Assembly (NCBI GenBank): GCA_964617875.1
Contig: CAZUAI010000095.1
Coordinates: forward strand, 1 to 20,257
Origin: CAZMVY01 sp964617875
GTDB taxonomy: Bacteria > Planctomycetota > Phycisphaerae > UBA1845 > PWPN01
DNA: 20,257 bases
Direction of reading: 5' to 3'
Shown here: positions 1 through 7,900 of the stretch, piece after piece
Position numbering within the stretch: position 1 is the stretch's first letter
Layout of the letters: every line of letters begins with the position of its first letter
Position numbers and translations under genes: made by a program
Notes under the pieces: model-generated
Told to the model about the DNA's origin: nothing
Database searches by the model: none
What the model saw: the letters and a program-made list of their open reading frames with translations, nothing else

Positions 1-53
1 CTTATCGCACAGAGGCCAGCCTTTTTCCATAGGGGGGGTGAGAAATGCGGGCT
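1..53. other. Left flank of the CRISPR array; no gene
   Basis: No coding region or further repeat copy is visible here. If another repeat existed one period to the left, its last bases would fall at about 1-23, but these do not match the repeat. A run of five T (21-25) follows GCC, which is unusual in such GC-rich DNA and could be the tail of an intrinsic terminator reading rightward from a transcript outside the window. The stem is not complete within the window, so this is only a suggestion. A run of seven G lies at 32-38. Confidence 0.3.
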
Positions 54-287
54 AGTGTAATCGACCCCGGCCCGCGGTCAATCCGCAACCGAGTCAAGGG
101 AGGGGAGTGGGGGGCGTGTAGTGTAATCGACCCCGGCCCGCGGTCAATCCGCAACGCATCTTTCAACAAGCAGATCCGCGATGCGAGTGTAATCGACCCC
201 GGCCCGCGGTCAATCCGCAACCGAAACTCCCCGCAGGTGTCGCACCACTCGAGTGTAATCGACCCCGGCCCGCGGTCAATCCGCAAC
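54..287. CRISPR. CRISPR array, 4 repeats and 3 spacers, type II-C-like
   Basis: Four identical 36-bp direct repeats lie at 54-89, 120-155, 186-221 and 252-287 with a strict 66-bp period. They enclose three unrelated 30-bp spacers at 90-119, 156-185 and 222-251. On the + strand each repeat begins AGTGTAATCGACC and ends GCGGTCAATCCGCAAC, and it carries a short inverted repeat GACC...GGTC. Read on the minus strand the repeat begins GTTGCGG and ends ACACT. A 36-nt repeat with a 30-nt spacer is the usual geometry of type II-C arrays, and the promoter-like boxes inside the repeat (annotated separately) fit that type; the type is inference. No cas1, cas2 or cas9 and no credible tracrRNA is visible, so the effector genes lie beyond the left edge or elsewhere, or the array is an orphan. 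The repeats are perfect, which argues against long decay. The array ends 22 bp from the stop codon of the neighbouring amidase gene, leaving no AT-rich leader on that side. Confidence 0.93.
252..279 (-). promoter_or_regulatory. Candidate promoter inside each CRISPR repeat (copy 4 shown)
   Basis: On the minus strand every repeat contains TTGACC, 16 bases, then TACACT, a good match to a sigma-70 -35/-10 pair. The copies lie at 54-81, 120-147, 186-213 and 252-279. Transcription would start about seven bases further on, inside the adjacent spacer, and run leftward through that spacer into the next repeat. Type II-C arrays of Neisseria and Campylobacter are known to make each crRNA from a promoter carried by the repeat, and the same arrangement is inferred here. 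The copy in the leftmost repeat would fire into 1-47, where no further repeat follows, so only three productive units are expected. Confidence 0.5.
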
Positions 288-309
288 GCGTGATCCGTGC
301 GTTTCTCCG

Positions 310-3300
310 TCAGCGGTTCGGGCAGAGGGTGCCCGGCGGCGTGTTGGGGCCGTCGAAGCAGTCCTGGAAGATCGCGAAGTCGCTCAGGTCCACGTCGCCG
401 TCCTCGTCCATGTCGGTGACCGTCGTCGGGCAGCCCGCGGCGGGCGGCCTGTTCGGCCCGTTGAAACACGCCTGGAAGGCGGTGAAATCGGCGAGGTCCA
501 CGTCGCAGTCCTCGTTGAAATCGGCGATCAGGACCTTCACGGACAGGTTCGCCTCGTTCGAGACCGCCGTGCCGCACGCGCCCGTCACCACGCAGCGGTA
601 GTCGGCGCGATCGGCGATGTGCGCCTGCGGGACCGTGTACGTGGCGGCCGTGGCGCCGGGGATGTCGACGCCGTTCTTCTGCCACTGGTACGCCAGCGTG
701 CCCTCGCCGACGGCCGAGACGGAGAACGACGCGGGGAAGCCCGCGCAGACGTCCTGCCACTGCGGCTGCTGCGTGATCGCGGTGGCGGCCCTCAGGGTCA
801 CGGCGGCCTCGTTGGAGACGGCGCTGCCGCAGTCGCCCGTGACGACGCACCGGTAGCGGCCGACGTCGTCAGGGCCGAAGTCGGCGATCCGGAGCGACGC
901 GGTGGCCGCGCCGGTGATGCCGCCGCCGTCGTTGAGGTTCACGCCGTCCCGCTGCCACTGGTACGCCGGCGCGCCGCCGACGGCGGAGACGTTCAGCACG
1001 ACCGTGCCGCCGGCGCAGGCGTTCTGCCCGGCGGGATGCTGAACGATGGCGGTTCCGGCGCGGACGGTCAGGGGATAGCTGTGCGTTCCGTTCGCGGCGC
1101 CGGCGGCGTTGACGCCCTGGACGTGGAGATACCACGTGCCGGGCGCCGCGGCCTGCGTGACGAGGGTGCCGGCGGCCCAGATCGGCTCCGCGCCGGTGAA
1201 GGCGTGGGTGGCGTTCTGGTTCCAGGCGTACCGGTAGTGCTGGACCTTGCCCGGCCCGAAGCCGCCGGCCGCGGTCCAGACGATGTTGTCGCCGGCGCAG
1301 ACCGCGCCCGTGTTGGGCGTGACGCTTCCCTCGTCCGGCGGCACGGAGAGCGTGTACGCCGTCGCGGTCAGCGACCAGGCGCCGTTGAGCGTGCCGTTCC
1401 AGGCGCGGACCTTGCGCGTGTAGGCGGTGTTGGGGGTCAGTCCGCCCTCGGTCCACGCGGTCGCGTTCCGGCCGAGCCAGCCGGCGGCGGGATACTGCGG
1501 GGCGACGATGACCCCGCCGCCGTCGGCGATGTCCCAGCCGAAGAAGTTGTTGTCGCGGGGGCTGAAGTTCCAGCGGATCTCGGAGGCGGAGAGGGCCTCG
1601 GGGGTGCCCATCAGCGGCCAGTCGGGCGGCCAGGCCTCGAATCCGATGTCGTCCCAGTAGCCCTCGTTCGTCGAGGTGATGCCGAGGCCGAGCGTGACCC
1701 GCCCGATGCCCCAATCGAAGTAGTCCGCCGGCATGTTGATCGTCGTGGTCGTCGAACCGGCGCGGTCGGTCACCTTGAGCTGGATCGAACCGGGCGGGCC
1801 GGCGCCCACGGCGGCGGGCGTGACGGTCGTCTCGAAACAGACCCACGCGCCGGCGCAGTCGGTGTTGGGGTCTCGCGTGGCGTACGGCGTGTGCGTCCCG
1901 CCGCCGCCGGCGACGAGGCGGTAGTAGTATTTGCTGTTGTCGGGGGCGTTGTAGAACTCATTGTCGATGTACATCCGGGCGGCGTTGTCCGGGTCGCGGA
2001 GCGAGAACGCCTGGCGGTAGGACCAGCCGCAGACGCCGGCCTTCCAGCCGCCCTTGCCGTCGTAGAACCAGCCCCATCCGCGGCCCTGGGCGAAGGGCCG
2101 GGCGAAGGCGCGATACATCTGGTCGCTCTGGCCGGCGCCCATAAAGGCCGCGCCGGCGCCGGCATACGTGCCGTGGTTCACGGCCGTGCTGTAGTCGTAG
2201 TTCTGGGTCTGCTGGGTCCAGTTGTTGAGGTTGCCGTCGAAGCCGTCGGTGAAGACCACGGTGAGTTGCGGGGGGGCCGGGGGCGTCGTCGCCGTGGCGG
2301 GCTGGCTCCAGTCGGAGTAATTGGGCACGGCGTCTCTGGCCCGCACGGAGTAGGTGAGCGTGCTGGCGGGGGTGGCGCCGGTGTCGGTCCAGGCGGTGCC
2401 GGTGCTCGATCCGATGATGGTGCTTCCACGGCGGATGTCATAGCCGGCGACGGCGACGTTGTCGGTCGAGGCCGTCCAGGTCAGCTGGACGCTGGTCGCG
2501 CTCGTGGCGGTGGCGGTCAGGTTGGCGGGGACCGTGGGCGCCTGCGTGTCGGCCGGGGTCAGCGAGAAGTCCCTGGTCGTGGTCTGTCCGGCGGTGATCG
2601 TCGCGCTGCCGCTGGCGGCGTTGAAGCCGGCGGCGCTGACGGAGACGGTGTAGGTCCCGGCATTCACGTTGTTGAAGGTGTAGACGCCCGAGGTGTTGGT
2701 GGTGGCGTTCCCGACGCCGCCGAGCGTGACCGCCGCGCCGCTGATGGCGGCGCCGGTGCCGGCGTTTCGCACGGTTCCGGTCAGGTTGCCCTGGGCGGCC
2801 GTGACGGTGATCGTCCAGGTGATCTCGGGGCCGAACCAGGTGACGCCCTCCTGGACCAGCTGGAACCTCTCGGTGTAGGTGCCGGGGGTCGAGGGCGCCG
2901 TGAGGATGAAGGTGAAGCGGCCGATCGAGCCCTGGGCGACGCTGGACTGATCGACATCGGTGGGGCGGTTGCAGCCGGGGTTGCTGCCGTCGGCGCACCG
3001 CCAGTTCGCCGGCGTGCAGAAGGGGCTGGTGCGGTCGCGCGGGCCGGAGGTGCCGAGCTTGGTGGCGCAGTGCGTCCACGAACTGGTGCCGTCGTTGCGG
3101 AACTCGGCCCAGACGACGGCGGTGGCGCCGGCGGTCATGGTGGCGGGGTAGGACTGGGCGTTGTAGGTGGCCGCCCAGGCCGGCGGCGGGGGAGTGCCGT
3201 TGACCTGCTGGATGTAGTAGTTCCAGTCCCAGCCGGGGTCGGGGTCGGTGTGGGTCCCGCAGCAGCAGATGGTGACGTCATGGTGGCCGAGGATGCCGGG

Positions 3301-4341
3301 CCCGGTCGATCGCTTTGCCTTGGGGATTCCCCAACGGTTGCAGATGTCGCGGGAGAGCAGGGCCGAGGCATTGTACTGGCTGGTGGGGTGGCTCTGGGCG
3401 GCGTAGCCCTCGTGCTCGTAGCCGATGGCGCGGCTGTTGTAGCAGCCGACGTGCCAGGCGGTCTGGTTCTCGCGGACCATCTGGGTGATCCGCCCGTCGT
3501 ACGCGATGACGTACTGCGCACTCACGTTGGAGTTGCAGTTTTTCATCCAGGAGATGCAGCCGGCGTAGCTGCCCTCGACGGTATGGATGACGATCGTGTC
3601 CTTGTTGCTGGTGGCGCTGGAGTAGTTGCAGGACGGTGCGGGATCCCAGACGGCGGGGGGGTAGTCGGGCGAGAGGACCTGCATCTCCGCGGACATGGCG
3701 AGGCGTTCGACATCGAGCGTGATCGGCAGGGGGTTGAAGGAAAAGGTCTCGCCCCAGTGGTTGGTGACGTCGAGGCCCGTCTTGAGGCAGCCCATGACCT
3801 CCGTGGCGAAGATGCGGCTGTGCTCGTCGTCGAGGCCGGCGTAGCGGCTCACGGGGCCGAGCCATTCGTTGGGACCGCCGGCGCGGTCGATCTGCGCCTC
3901 GCGGGCATAGGCGTCGAGAACGGCGGCGGCGGCGGTGATGTTCCACCGCGGGTTCGCCTTCAGCGAGTCCGCGGGGGTCTGGAGCAGCGCGGCCGCACGC
4001 GGGAGGGAGTCGCCGCCCCACGGATTGTCGCGGAGGGCCATTACGCCGTAGCCGAGTTCGATGGTCGGCTGGTCGCCGCGGTTCTCGAAACCGCTGCCGA
4101 GCCAGGCCAGCGTGAGGAGCAGTTCGCGGGGCACGTTGTACCGGGCGGCCGCCTCGGTGAAGATCGGCCCGAGCGGTTCGGGCCAGGGTCCGTAGCCGCC
4201 CGGCTGAAAGACGCGCGGATCGAGGCTCGCGTGGAACTCCTCGATGGAGATGCCGGTGCTCTGGGCGAAAGCCGCACCGCCCAGCGCGAAGGCCGCCGAT
4301 ACACAGACCGCAGCGAAAAACCTGCCTTGACGACGTTCCAT
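310..4341 (-). CDS. Secreted N-acetylmuramoyl-L-alanine amidase, multidomain, with dockerin-like C-terminus
   Basis: This 1343-residue exported protein probably cleaves peptidoglycan between MurNAc and L-Ala. The start chosen is ATG 4341, because it opens a clean signal peptide (residues 1-27, ending AAFA) and has a perfect Shine-Dalgarno AGGAGG seven bases upstream; a longer open frame to 4419 would bury the signal. Domains in order: a lysozyme/transglycosylase-like helical region (about 60-185); an Amidase_2/PGRP-type domain (about 245-380) with zinc-ligand candidates His253 (VIHTVEG), His353/His354 (GHHDV) and Asp366/Asp368 (HTDPDPGW); an NBR1-type Ig-like domain (about 390-511); a carboxypeptidase-regulatory-like domain (about 515-600); fibronectin III (about 605-690); a LamG-like or carbohydrate-binding sandwich (about 700-900); a further FN3-like and Ig-like stretch with two PKD/Ig modules (YQWQ...YRCVVTG) to about 1262; and a duplicated EF-hand, dockerin-like tail from about 1270 (DFNEDCDVDLADF, DMDEDGDVDLSDF). 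The domain boundaries and the transglycosylase assignment are approximate. The gene is monocistronic, with its own promoter. Confidence 0.85.
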   Translation of the reverse strand: MERRQGRFFAAVCVSAAFALGGAAFAQSTGISIEEFHASLDPRVFQPGGYGPWPEPLGPIFTEAAARYNVPRELLLTLAWLGSGFENRGDQPTIELGYGVMALRDNPWGGDSLPRAAALLQTPADSLKANPRWNITAAAAVLDAYAREAQIDRAGGPNEWLGPVSRYAGLDDEHSRIFATEVMGCLKTGLDVTNHWGETFSFNPLPITLDVERLAMSAEMQVLSPDYPPAVWDPAPSCNYSSATSNKDTIVIHTVEGSYAGCISWMKNCNSNVSAQYVIAYDGRITQMVRENQTAWHVGCYNSRAIGYEHEGYAAQSHPTSQYNASALLSRDICNRWGIPKAKRSTGPGILGHHDVTICCCGTHTDPDPGWDWNYYIQQVNGTPPPPAWAATYNAQSYPATMTAGATAVVWAEFRNDGTSSWTHCATKLGTSGPRDRTSPFCTPANWRCADGSNPGCNRPTDVDQSSVAQGSIGRFTFILTAPSTPGTYTERFQLVQEGVTWFGPEITWTITVTAAQGNLTGTVRNAGTGAAISGAAVTLGGVGNATTNTSGVYTFNNVNAGTYTVSVSAAGFNAASGSATITAGQTTTRDFSLTPADTQAPTVPANLTATATSATSVQLTWTASTDNVAVAGYDIRRGSTIIGSSTGTAWTDTGATPASTLTYSVRARDAVPNYSDWSQPATATTPPAPPQLTVVFTDGFDGNLNNWTQQTQNYDYSTAVNHGTYAGAGAAFMGAGQSDQMYRAFARPFAQGRGWGWFYDGKGGWKAGVCGWSYRQAFSLRDPDNAARMYIDNEFYNAPDNSKYYYRLVAGGGGTHTPYATRDPNTDCAGAWVCFETTVTPAAVGAGPPGSIQLKVTDRAGSTTTTINMPADYFDWGIGRVTLGLGITSTNEGYWDDIGFEAWPPDWPLMGTPEALSASEIRWNFSPRDNNFFGWDIADGGGVIVAPQYPAAGWLGRNATAWTEGGLTPNTAYTRKVRAWNGTLNGAWSLTATAYTLSVPPDEGSVTPNTGAVCAGDNIVWTAAGGFGPGKVQHYRYAWNQNATHAFTGAEPIWAAGTLVTQAAAPGTWYLHVQGVNAAGAANGTHSYPLTVRAGTAIVQHPAGQNACAGGTVVLNVSAVGGAPAYQWQRDGVNLNDGGGITGAATASLRIADFGPDDVGRYRCVVTGDCGSAVSNEAAVTLRAATAITQQPQWQDVCAGFPASFSVSAVGEGTLAYQWQKNGVDIPGATAATYTVPQAHIADRADYRCVVTGACGTAVSNEANLSVKVLIADFNEDCDVDLADFTAFQACFNGPNRPPAAGCPTTVTDMDEDGDVDLSDFAIFQDCFDGPNTPPGTLCPNR

Positions 4342-4348
4342 GGACTTG

Positions 4349-4354
4349 CCTCCT
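4349..4354 (-). promoter_or_regulatory. Shine-Dalgarno of the amidase gene
   Basis: AGGAGG on the minus strand, seven bases before ATG 4341. It decides the start in favour of the copy that begins the signal peptide. Confidence 0.85.
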
Positions 4355-4376
4355 GACGGTGTTGACCGGTACGCAC

Positions 4377-4405
4377 AGTATACACCCCGTCGTGGCGTGC
4401 CGCAA
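4377..4405 (-). promoter_or_regulatory. Sigma-70-type promoter of the amidase gene
   Basis: Minus strand: TTGCGG (4400-4405), 17 bases, TATACT (4377-4382). The predicted start near 4370 gives a leader of about 29 nt containing the AGGAGG site. It lies directly after the A/T-rich terminator of the upstream response-regulator gene. Boxes and spacing are seen; activity is inferred. Confidence 0.65.
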
Positions 4406-4417
4406 TGACGGGAGAGC

Positions 4418-4468
4418 AAAAAAAAGAAAAAAAAGGCGGAAACCCGGCGAAGCGGGAGAGAGGATTCC
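4418..4468 (-). terminator. Intrinsic terminator of the kinase/regulator operon
   Basis: On the minus strand a hairpin (GGAA 4465-4468 with TTCC 4438-4441, and inner CCCG 4453-4456 with CGGG 4443-4446, loop CTTCGC) is followed by T8-C-T8 (4434-4418). This is the longest A/T run in the window. It starts about 30 bp beyond the response-regulator stop codon and ends just before the -35 box of the amidase promoter. Confidence 0.75.
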
Positions 4469-4498
4469 CGGCGTGGCCCGGGGGGCGGGCCGCGCGGA

Positions 4499-4930
4499 CT
4501 ATCGGGCGACCTGGTTCCAGCAGCCCCAATAGCGGCAGAGGTCCCGGATCATCTGGCCGAATTCGTCGCAGTCGGCGGGCTTGACCACGTAGCCGTTGGC
4601 GTGATGGCGGTACGCCGTGGTTTTGTCAGCGTGATTGTCGGAGGACGTGAGCACTACGACGGGGATCGTGCGGAGGTCGCTGTCGTCCTTGATGCGGGCG
4701 AGGACGTCGTGGCCCTTGACGACGGGGAGGTCCAGGTCGAGCAAAATGAGGTCGGGTCGGGGCCGGCCGGCGTAGCCGTTAGTGCGGTGGAGGTACTCCA
4801 GGGCCTCGTTGCCGTCGCGGGCCCGCTCGATGCGCGGCGCGACCTCCACTTCCGCCGCGGCGAGTTGAACCAGCCTGGCGTGGTCGTCGTCGTCTTCCAC
4901 CAGAAGCAATCGCAACGCGCGTTCCCGCAT
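4499..4930 (-). CDS. Single-domain response regulator (Rcp1/CheY-like)
   Basis: This 143-residue protein is a lone receiver domain with no output domain, so it should act by protein contact or as a phosphorelay step. The CheY-type residues are all present: acidic pocket Glu12/Asp13/Asp14 (VEDDDD), phospho-acceptor Asp65 (LILLDLDLP), Thr95 (VVVLTSS) and Lys117 (VVKPAD). The form resembles the small receivers that partner PAS/phytochrome-type kinases (Rcp1-like). Its start codon lies 14 bp after the histidine kinase stop, and its Shine-Dalgarno AGGAGG (4941-4946) overlaps that stop, so the two genes are almost certainly cotranscribed and probably translationally coupled. The kinase lacks its own receiver, which makes this protein its likely substrate. 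Confidence 0.92.
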   Translation of the reverse strand: MRERALRLLLVEDDDDHARLVQLAAAEVEVAPRIERARDGNEALEYLHRTNGYAGRPRPDLILLDLDLPVVKGHDVLARIKDDSDLRTIPVVVLTSSDNHADKTTAYRHHANGYVVKPADCDEFGQMIRDLCRYWGCWNQVAR

Positions 4931-4944
4931 GACAAGCCGCCCTC

Positions 4945-7900
4945 CTACGCCAACGCCTCGGCAAGGGATGTCTGTTCGACGGTTCCGCGCATGGGGATGG
5001 CGACCCAGAAGGTCGCGCCCTCGCCCGGCCGGGACTCAACCCGGACGTGCCCCTCCAGCAGTTCCACCGCTCGCTTGACGATCGCCAATCCCACGCCGCT
5101 TCCTTTTGGATCGGTGCTCAGCCGCTGAAAAACCTCGAAGATCCTCTCCTGCTGCTCTTCCGCAACACCGGGACCGTTGTCCCGAACATAGAATCGGTAA
5201 TACTCCCCATCCTCTTGAACGCCGACGACGATCTGCGGGTTCGGGGCGGTGCTTCCGTGCAGGATTGCATTCACGATTAAGTTGTCAAAGACCGCGGCTA
5301 CCAGCGATGGGCAGGCATGGATTACAGGCATGTCGGGCTGCCGGTGCGTCTGGATATGCCTCTCGGCCAGTTGTTCTTCATGATTTTGCAGAATGCCGTC
5401 AAGGAACTCTCCCATGGGGATCCATTCCGGCTGGCGTGACACGCGTCCCACCCGGCTGAGTTCGAGGAGTCCGTCGATGAGTTGCCGGGTGCGTGTTATC
5501 GCCCCGAGGATGCGTCCGGCGAAGTCCGTGAGGCGCTCGATCCTGCCGGCGTCGATGTCGCGTTTCAGATGGCCGACGAAACCCTGGATCGTGATGAGGG
5601 GCGATTTCAGGTCGTGGGAGACGGTGTAGACGAATCGCTCCATTTCGGCGTTCTTCTGTTTCAGTTCGGCATTGGTTCGCTTCAGTTCCTCTTCGGCCTG
5701 CTTGCGGTCGGTGATGTCGATGGCGATCTCCATGCGCACGAGCCGGCCGTCGGGCCAGCGGATGGCGCGATCGGTGCTTTGCCACCAGCGGCCGGTCTGG
5801 GGGTTCCTGTTTTCCCGGATGACGGGCGGCGCGGGCTGCCCGTCCGGGCTGAGCAGTTGATCGTTCGTGCAGAAGGGGCACGGGCCGTGGAGATGGGGTT
5901 GGAGGACCTGCCAGCACTTCCTGCCGACGACGTTTCCGTAGCGGGTCGTGAGATAGCTGTTGGCGTAGAGCAGTTCGTGCGTGTTCAGGTCGGCCACATA
6001 GACGGCGCCCTCGAATCCTTCGAAGATCGCGAAGAGTCCCCTGTACTGGGTCGTCAGGTCCGTATGGAGCTTGCGCAGGAGGATCTCGGTCTTTTGGCGT
6101 TCCGTGATGTCGATGCCGGTGGCCACGACGTACCGGATGGCCCCGTCGCCGTCGAGCAGGGCGGTGTCGGTCCAGGAGATCAGGCGGCGGGTGCCGTCCC
6201 TGGCGATCCAGTGGGTCTCGTGCCGGTGGGGAAACGAGCCCGGCCGAAGGCGGCTGAACTCGGCCTTGACCGTTTCGATTTCGTCGGCGGGCAGGACCAT
6301 ATCCCAGAAGAACTCGCCGGTCGCCTCGTCGGCGGCGTAGCCGGTGATCTGCTCACAGGTCCTGTTGTAGCGAACGATGCGTCCGGTGCGATCGAGCACC
6401 ACGATGAGGGCGCCGGAGGTCTCGAGGATGGCCGAGACGAGGTTGCGTTCGGCCTGGAGGGCCTCCTCCGCCCGCCTGGAATCCGTGACGTCCTCCGCGA
6501 AGACGGAGATCCCGTCCCGCGAGGGGTACGCGCTGATCTCGAAGAAGGCTTCGCGGTTTCGGACGCAGTATCGCTGGATTCGCCGTTGCGGCTGCTGCGT
6601 TCGCAGCACGTCGCGATACAGCTGTTCGATTTCCGTCCCGCGCACGTCGGGGAAGACGTCGAACAGCGATTTTCCGATGGCGTCGGAAGCGGCGACGCCG
6701 GTCAGCGTCTCCGATGCCTTGTTCCAGAACGTGTATCGCAGGTCCTTGTCCATCGCGAAAAAGACGTCGCCGATGCTGTTGGCCAGTTCGCGGTAGCGGG
6801 CCTCGTTCGAGCGGAGGTCTTCCTCCGCCTGCCGGCGCCGGGTGACGTCCCGGAAGCTCCAGACGCGGCCGCAGAGGAGGCCGTTGTCGATCAGCGGACA
6901 GGAGAAGTGCTCGAAGAACCGGCCGTCTTTGAGCCGGATGGTGTCGAAGTCCTCGGCCGGGTTCTGGTGAAGCCCCCGGACCCGCGCGAGGAAGGCCCCC
7001 GGGTCCTCGATCTGATCGAGCATGCGGTCCAGCAGACTGCCGTCGTCGTCGGCGAGGCACTCTTGCGGGATCCGCCACAACTCCGCGAAGCGGGCGTTGG
7101 CGTGTGCGACCTTGCCGTCTTCGTCCATCACGAGGATGCCGTCGGCGGTGGACTGGAGGGTGGCCTTCAGCAGCGATTCGCTCCGACGCAGGGCGGCCTC
7201 GGCCCGGTCGTGCTCCGCGATCTTCGCCTTCAGGTCGTCGGAGGTGCGTGTCAGTTCCGCGGTCCGGGCGGCGACCTGGTCTTCGAGCGTCCGGTGCCAT
7301 TCCTGAATCTGCCCGACCATGGTGTTGAAGGTGACCGCGAGTGCGCCGACCTCGTCGGCCGTCGTGACGGGCGCCCGCGCGCCGAGGTCGCCGTGCGCCA
7401 CCCGCGCGGCGGCCCGGCTCAGGGCCAGGAGCGGGCCGGTGATCTTCCGGGCGTTGCCGATGACCAGCCCGATGACGCCGGCGACGGCCAGCAGACTGAC
7501 GGCGAACGACCAGGCGAGGTTCCGCCGCAGCGGGGCGTACACTTCGGTCTGGTCGCGTTTGACGACCAGGCCGAGACCCCACTCGGGCGTTATGCGGATG
7601 TGGCGGCAGGCGGCGAGAACGGGCACGCCGCGATAGTCGGGGGCCTCGAGGATTCCTTCGTGGCCGCGGACCGCCAGGCGGTCGGGGAGTGCCTGGCTCT
7701 GGAACTCGAGCGGCCGGGGCACGCTCCCGTCGGGCAGCGTGTGTTTCAGTGGTGCGATGATCCGCCGGTCCGGGTTGAGCAGCACGACCTCGCCGGTGAG
7801 TCCCAGCCCCATGCCCGTTTCCACGATCGGCCGGAGGGCCTTTTCGGCGTCGAGTTCGAAAATCAGCACGACGGCGGCCCTTTCCTCTTCGGGTTGCCCT

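Noticed and set aside
156..185. Inverted ends (CGCATC...GATGCG) around spacer 2
   Set aside because: Six bases of symmetry, one partly supplied by the repeat, is likely chance. The other spacers lack it.
45..293. Small + strand reading frame across the CRISPR array with a repeating peptide (SVIDPGPRSIRN)
   Set aside because: The 66-bp period is a multiple of three, so any frame open in one repeat stays open in all. The repeat/spacer structure explains it fully.
619..4356. Open + strand frame of over 1200 codons opposite the amidase gene
   Set aside because: The translation is Gly/Arg/Ala/Val-rich without domains and mirrors the codon bias of the real minus-strand gene. It is a shadow of high GC content.
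4342..4419. Longer N-terminus for the amidase starting at 4419
   Set aside because: It would place about 26 residues before a clear signal peptide and run across the promoter and the AGGAGG site.
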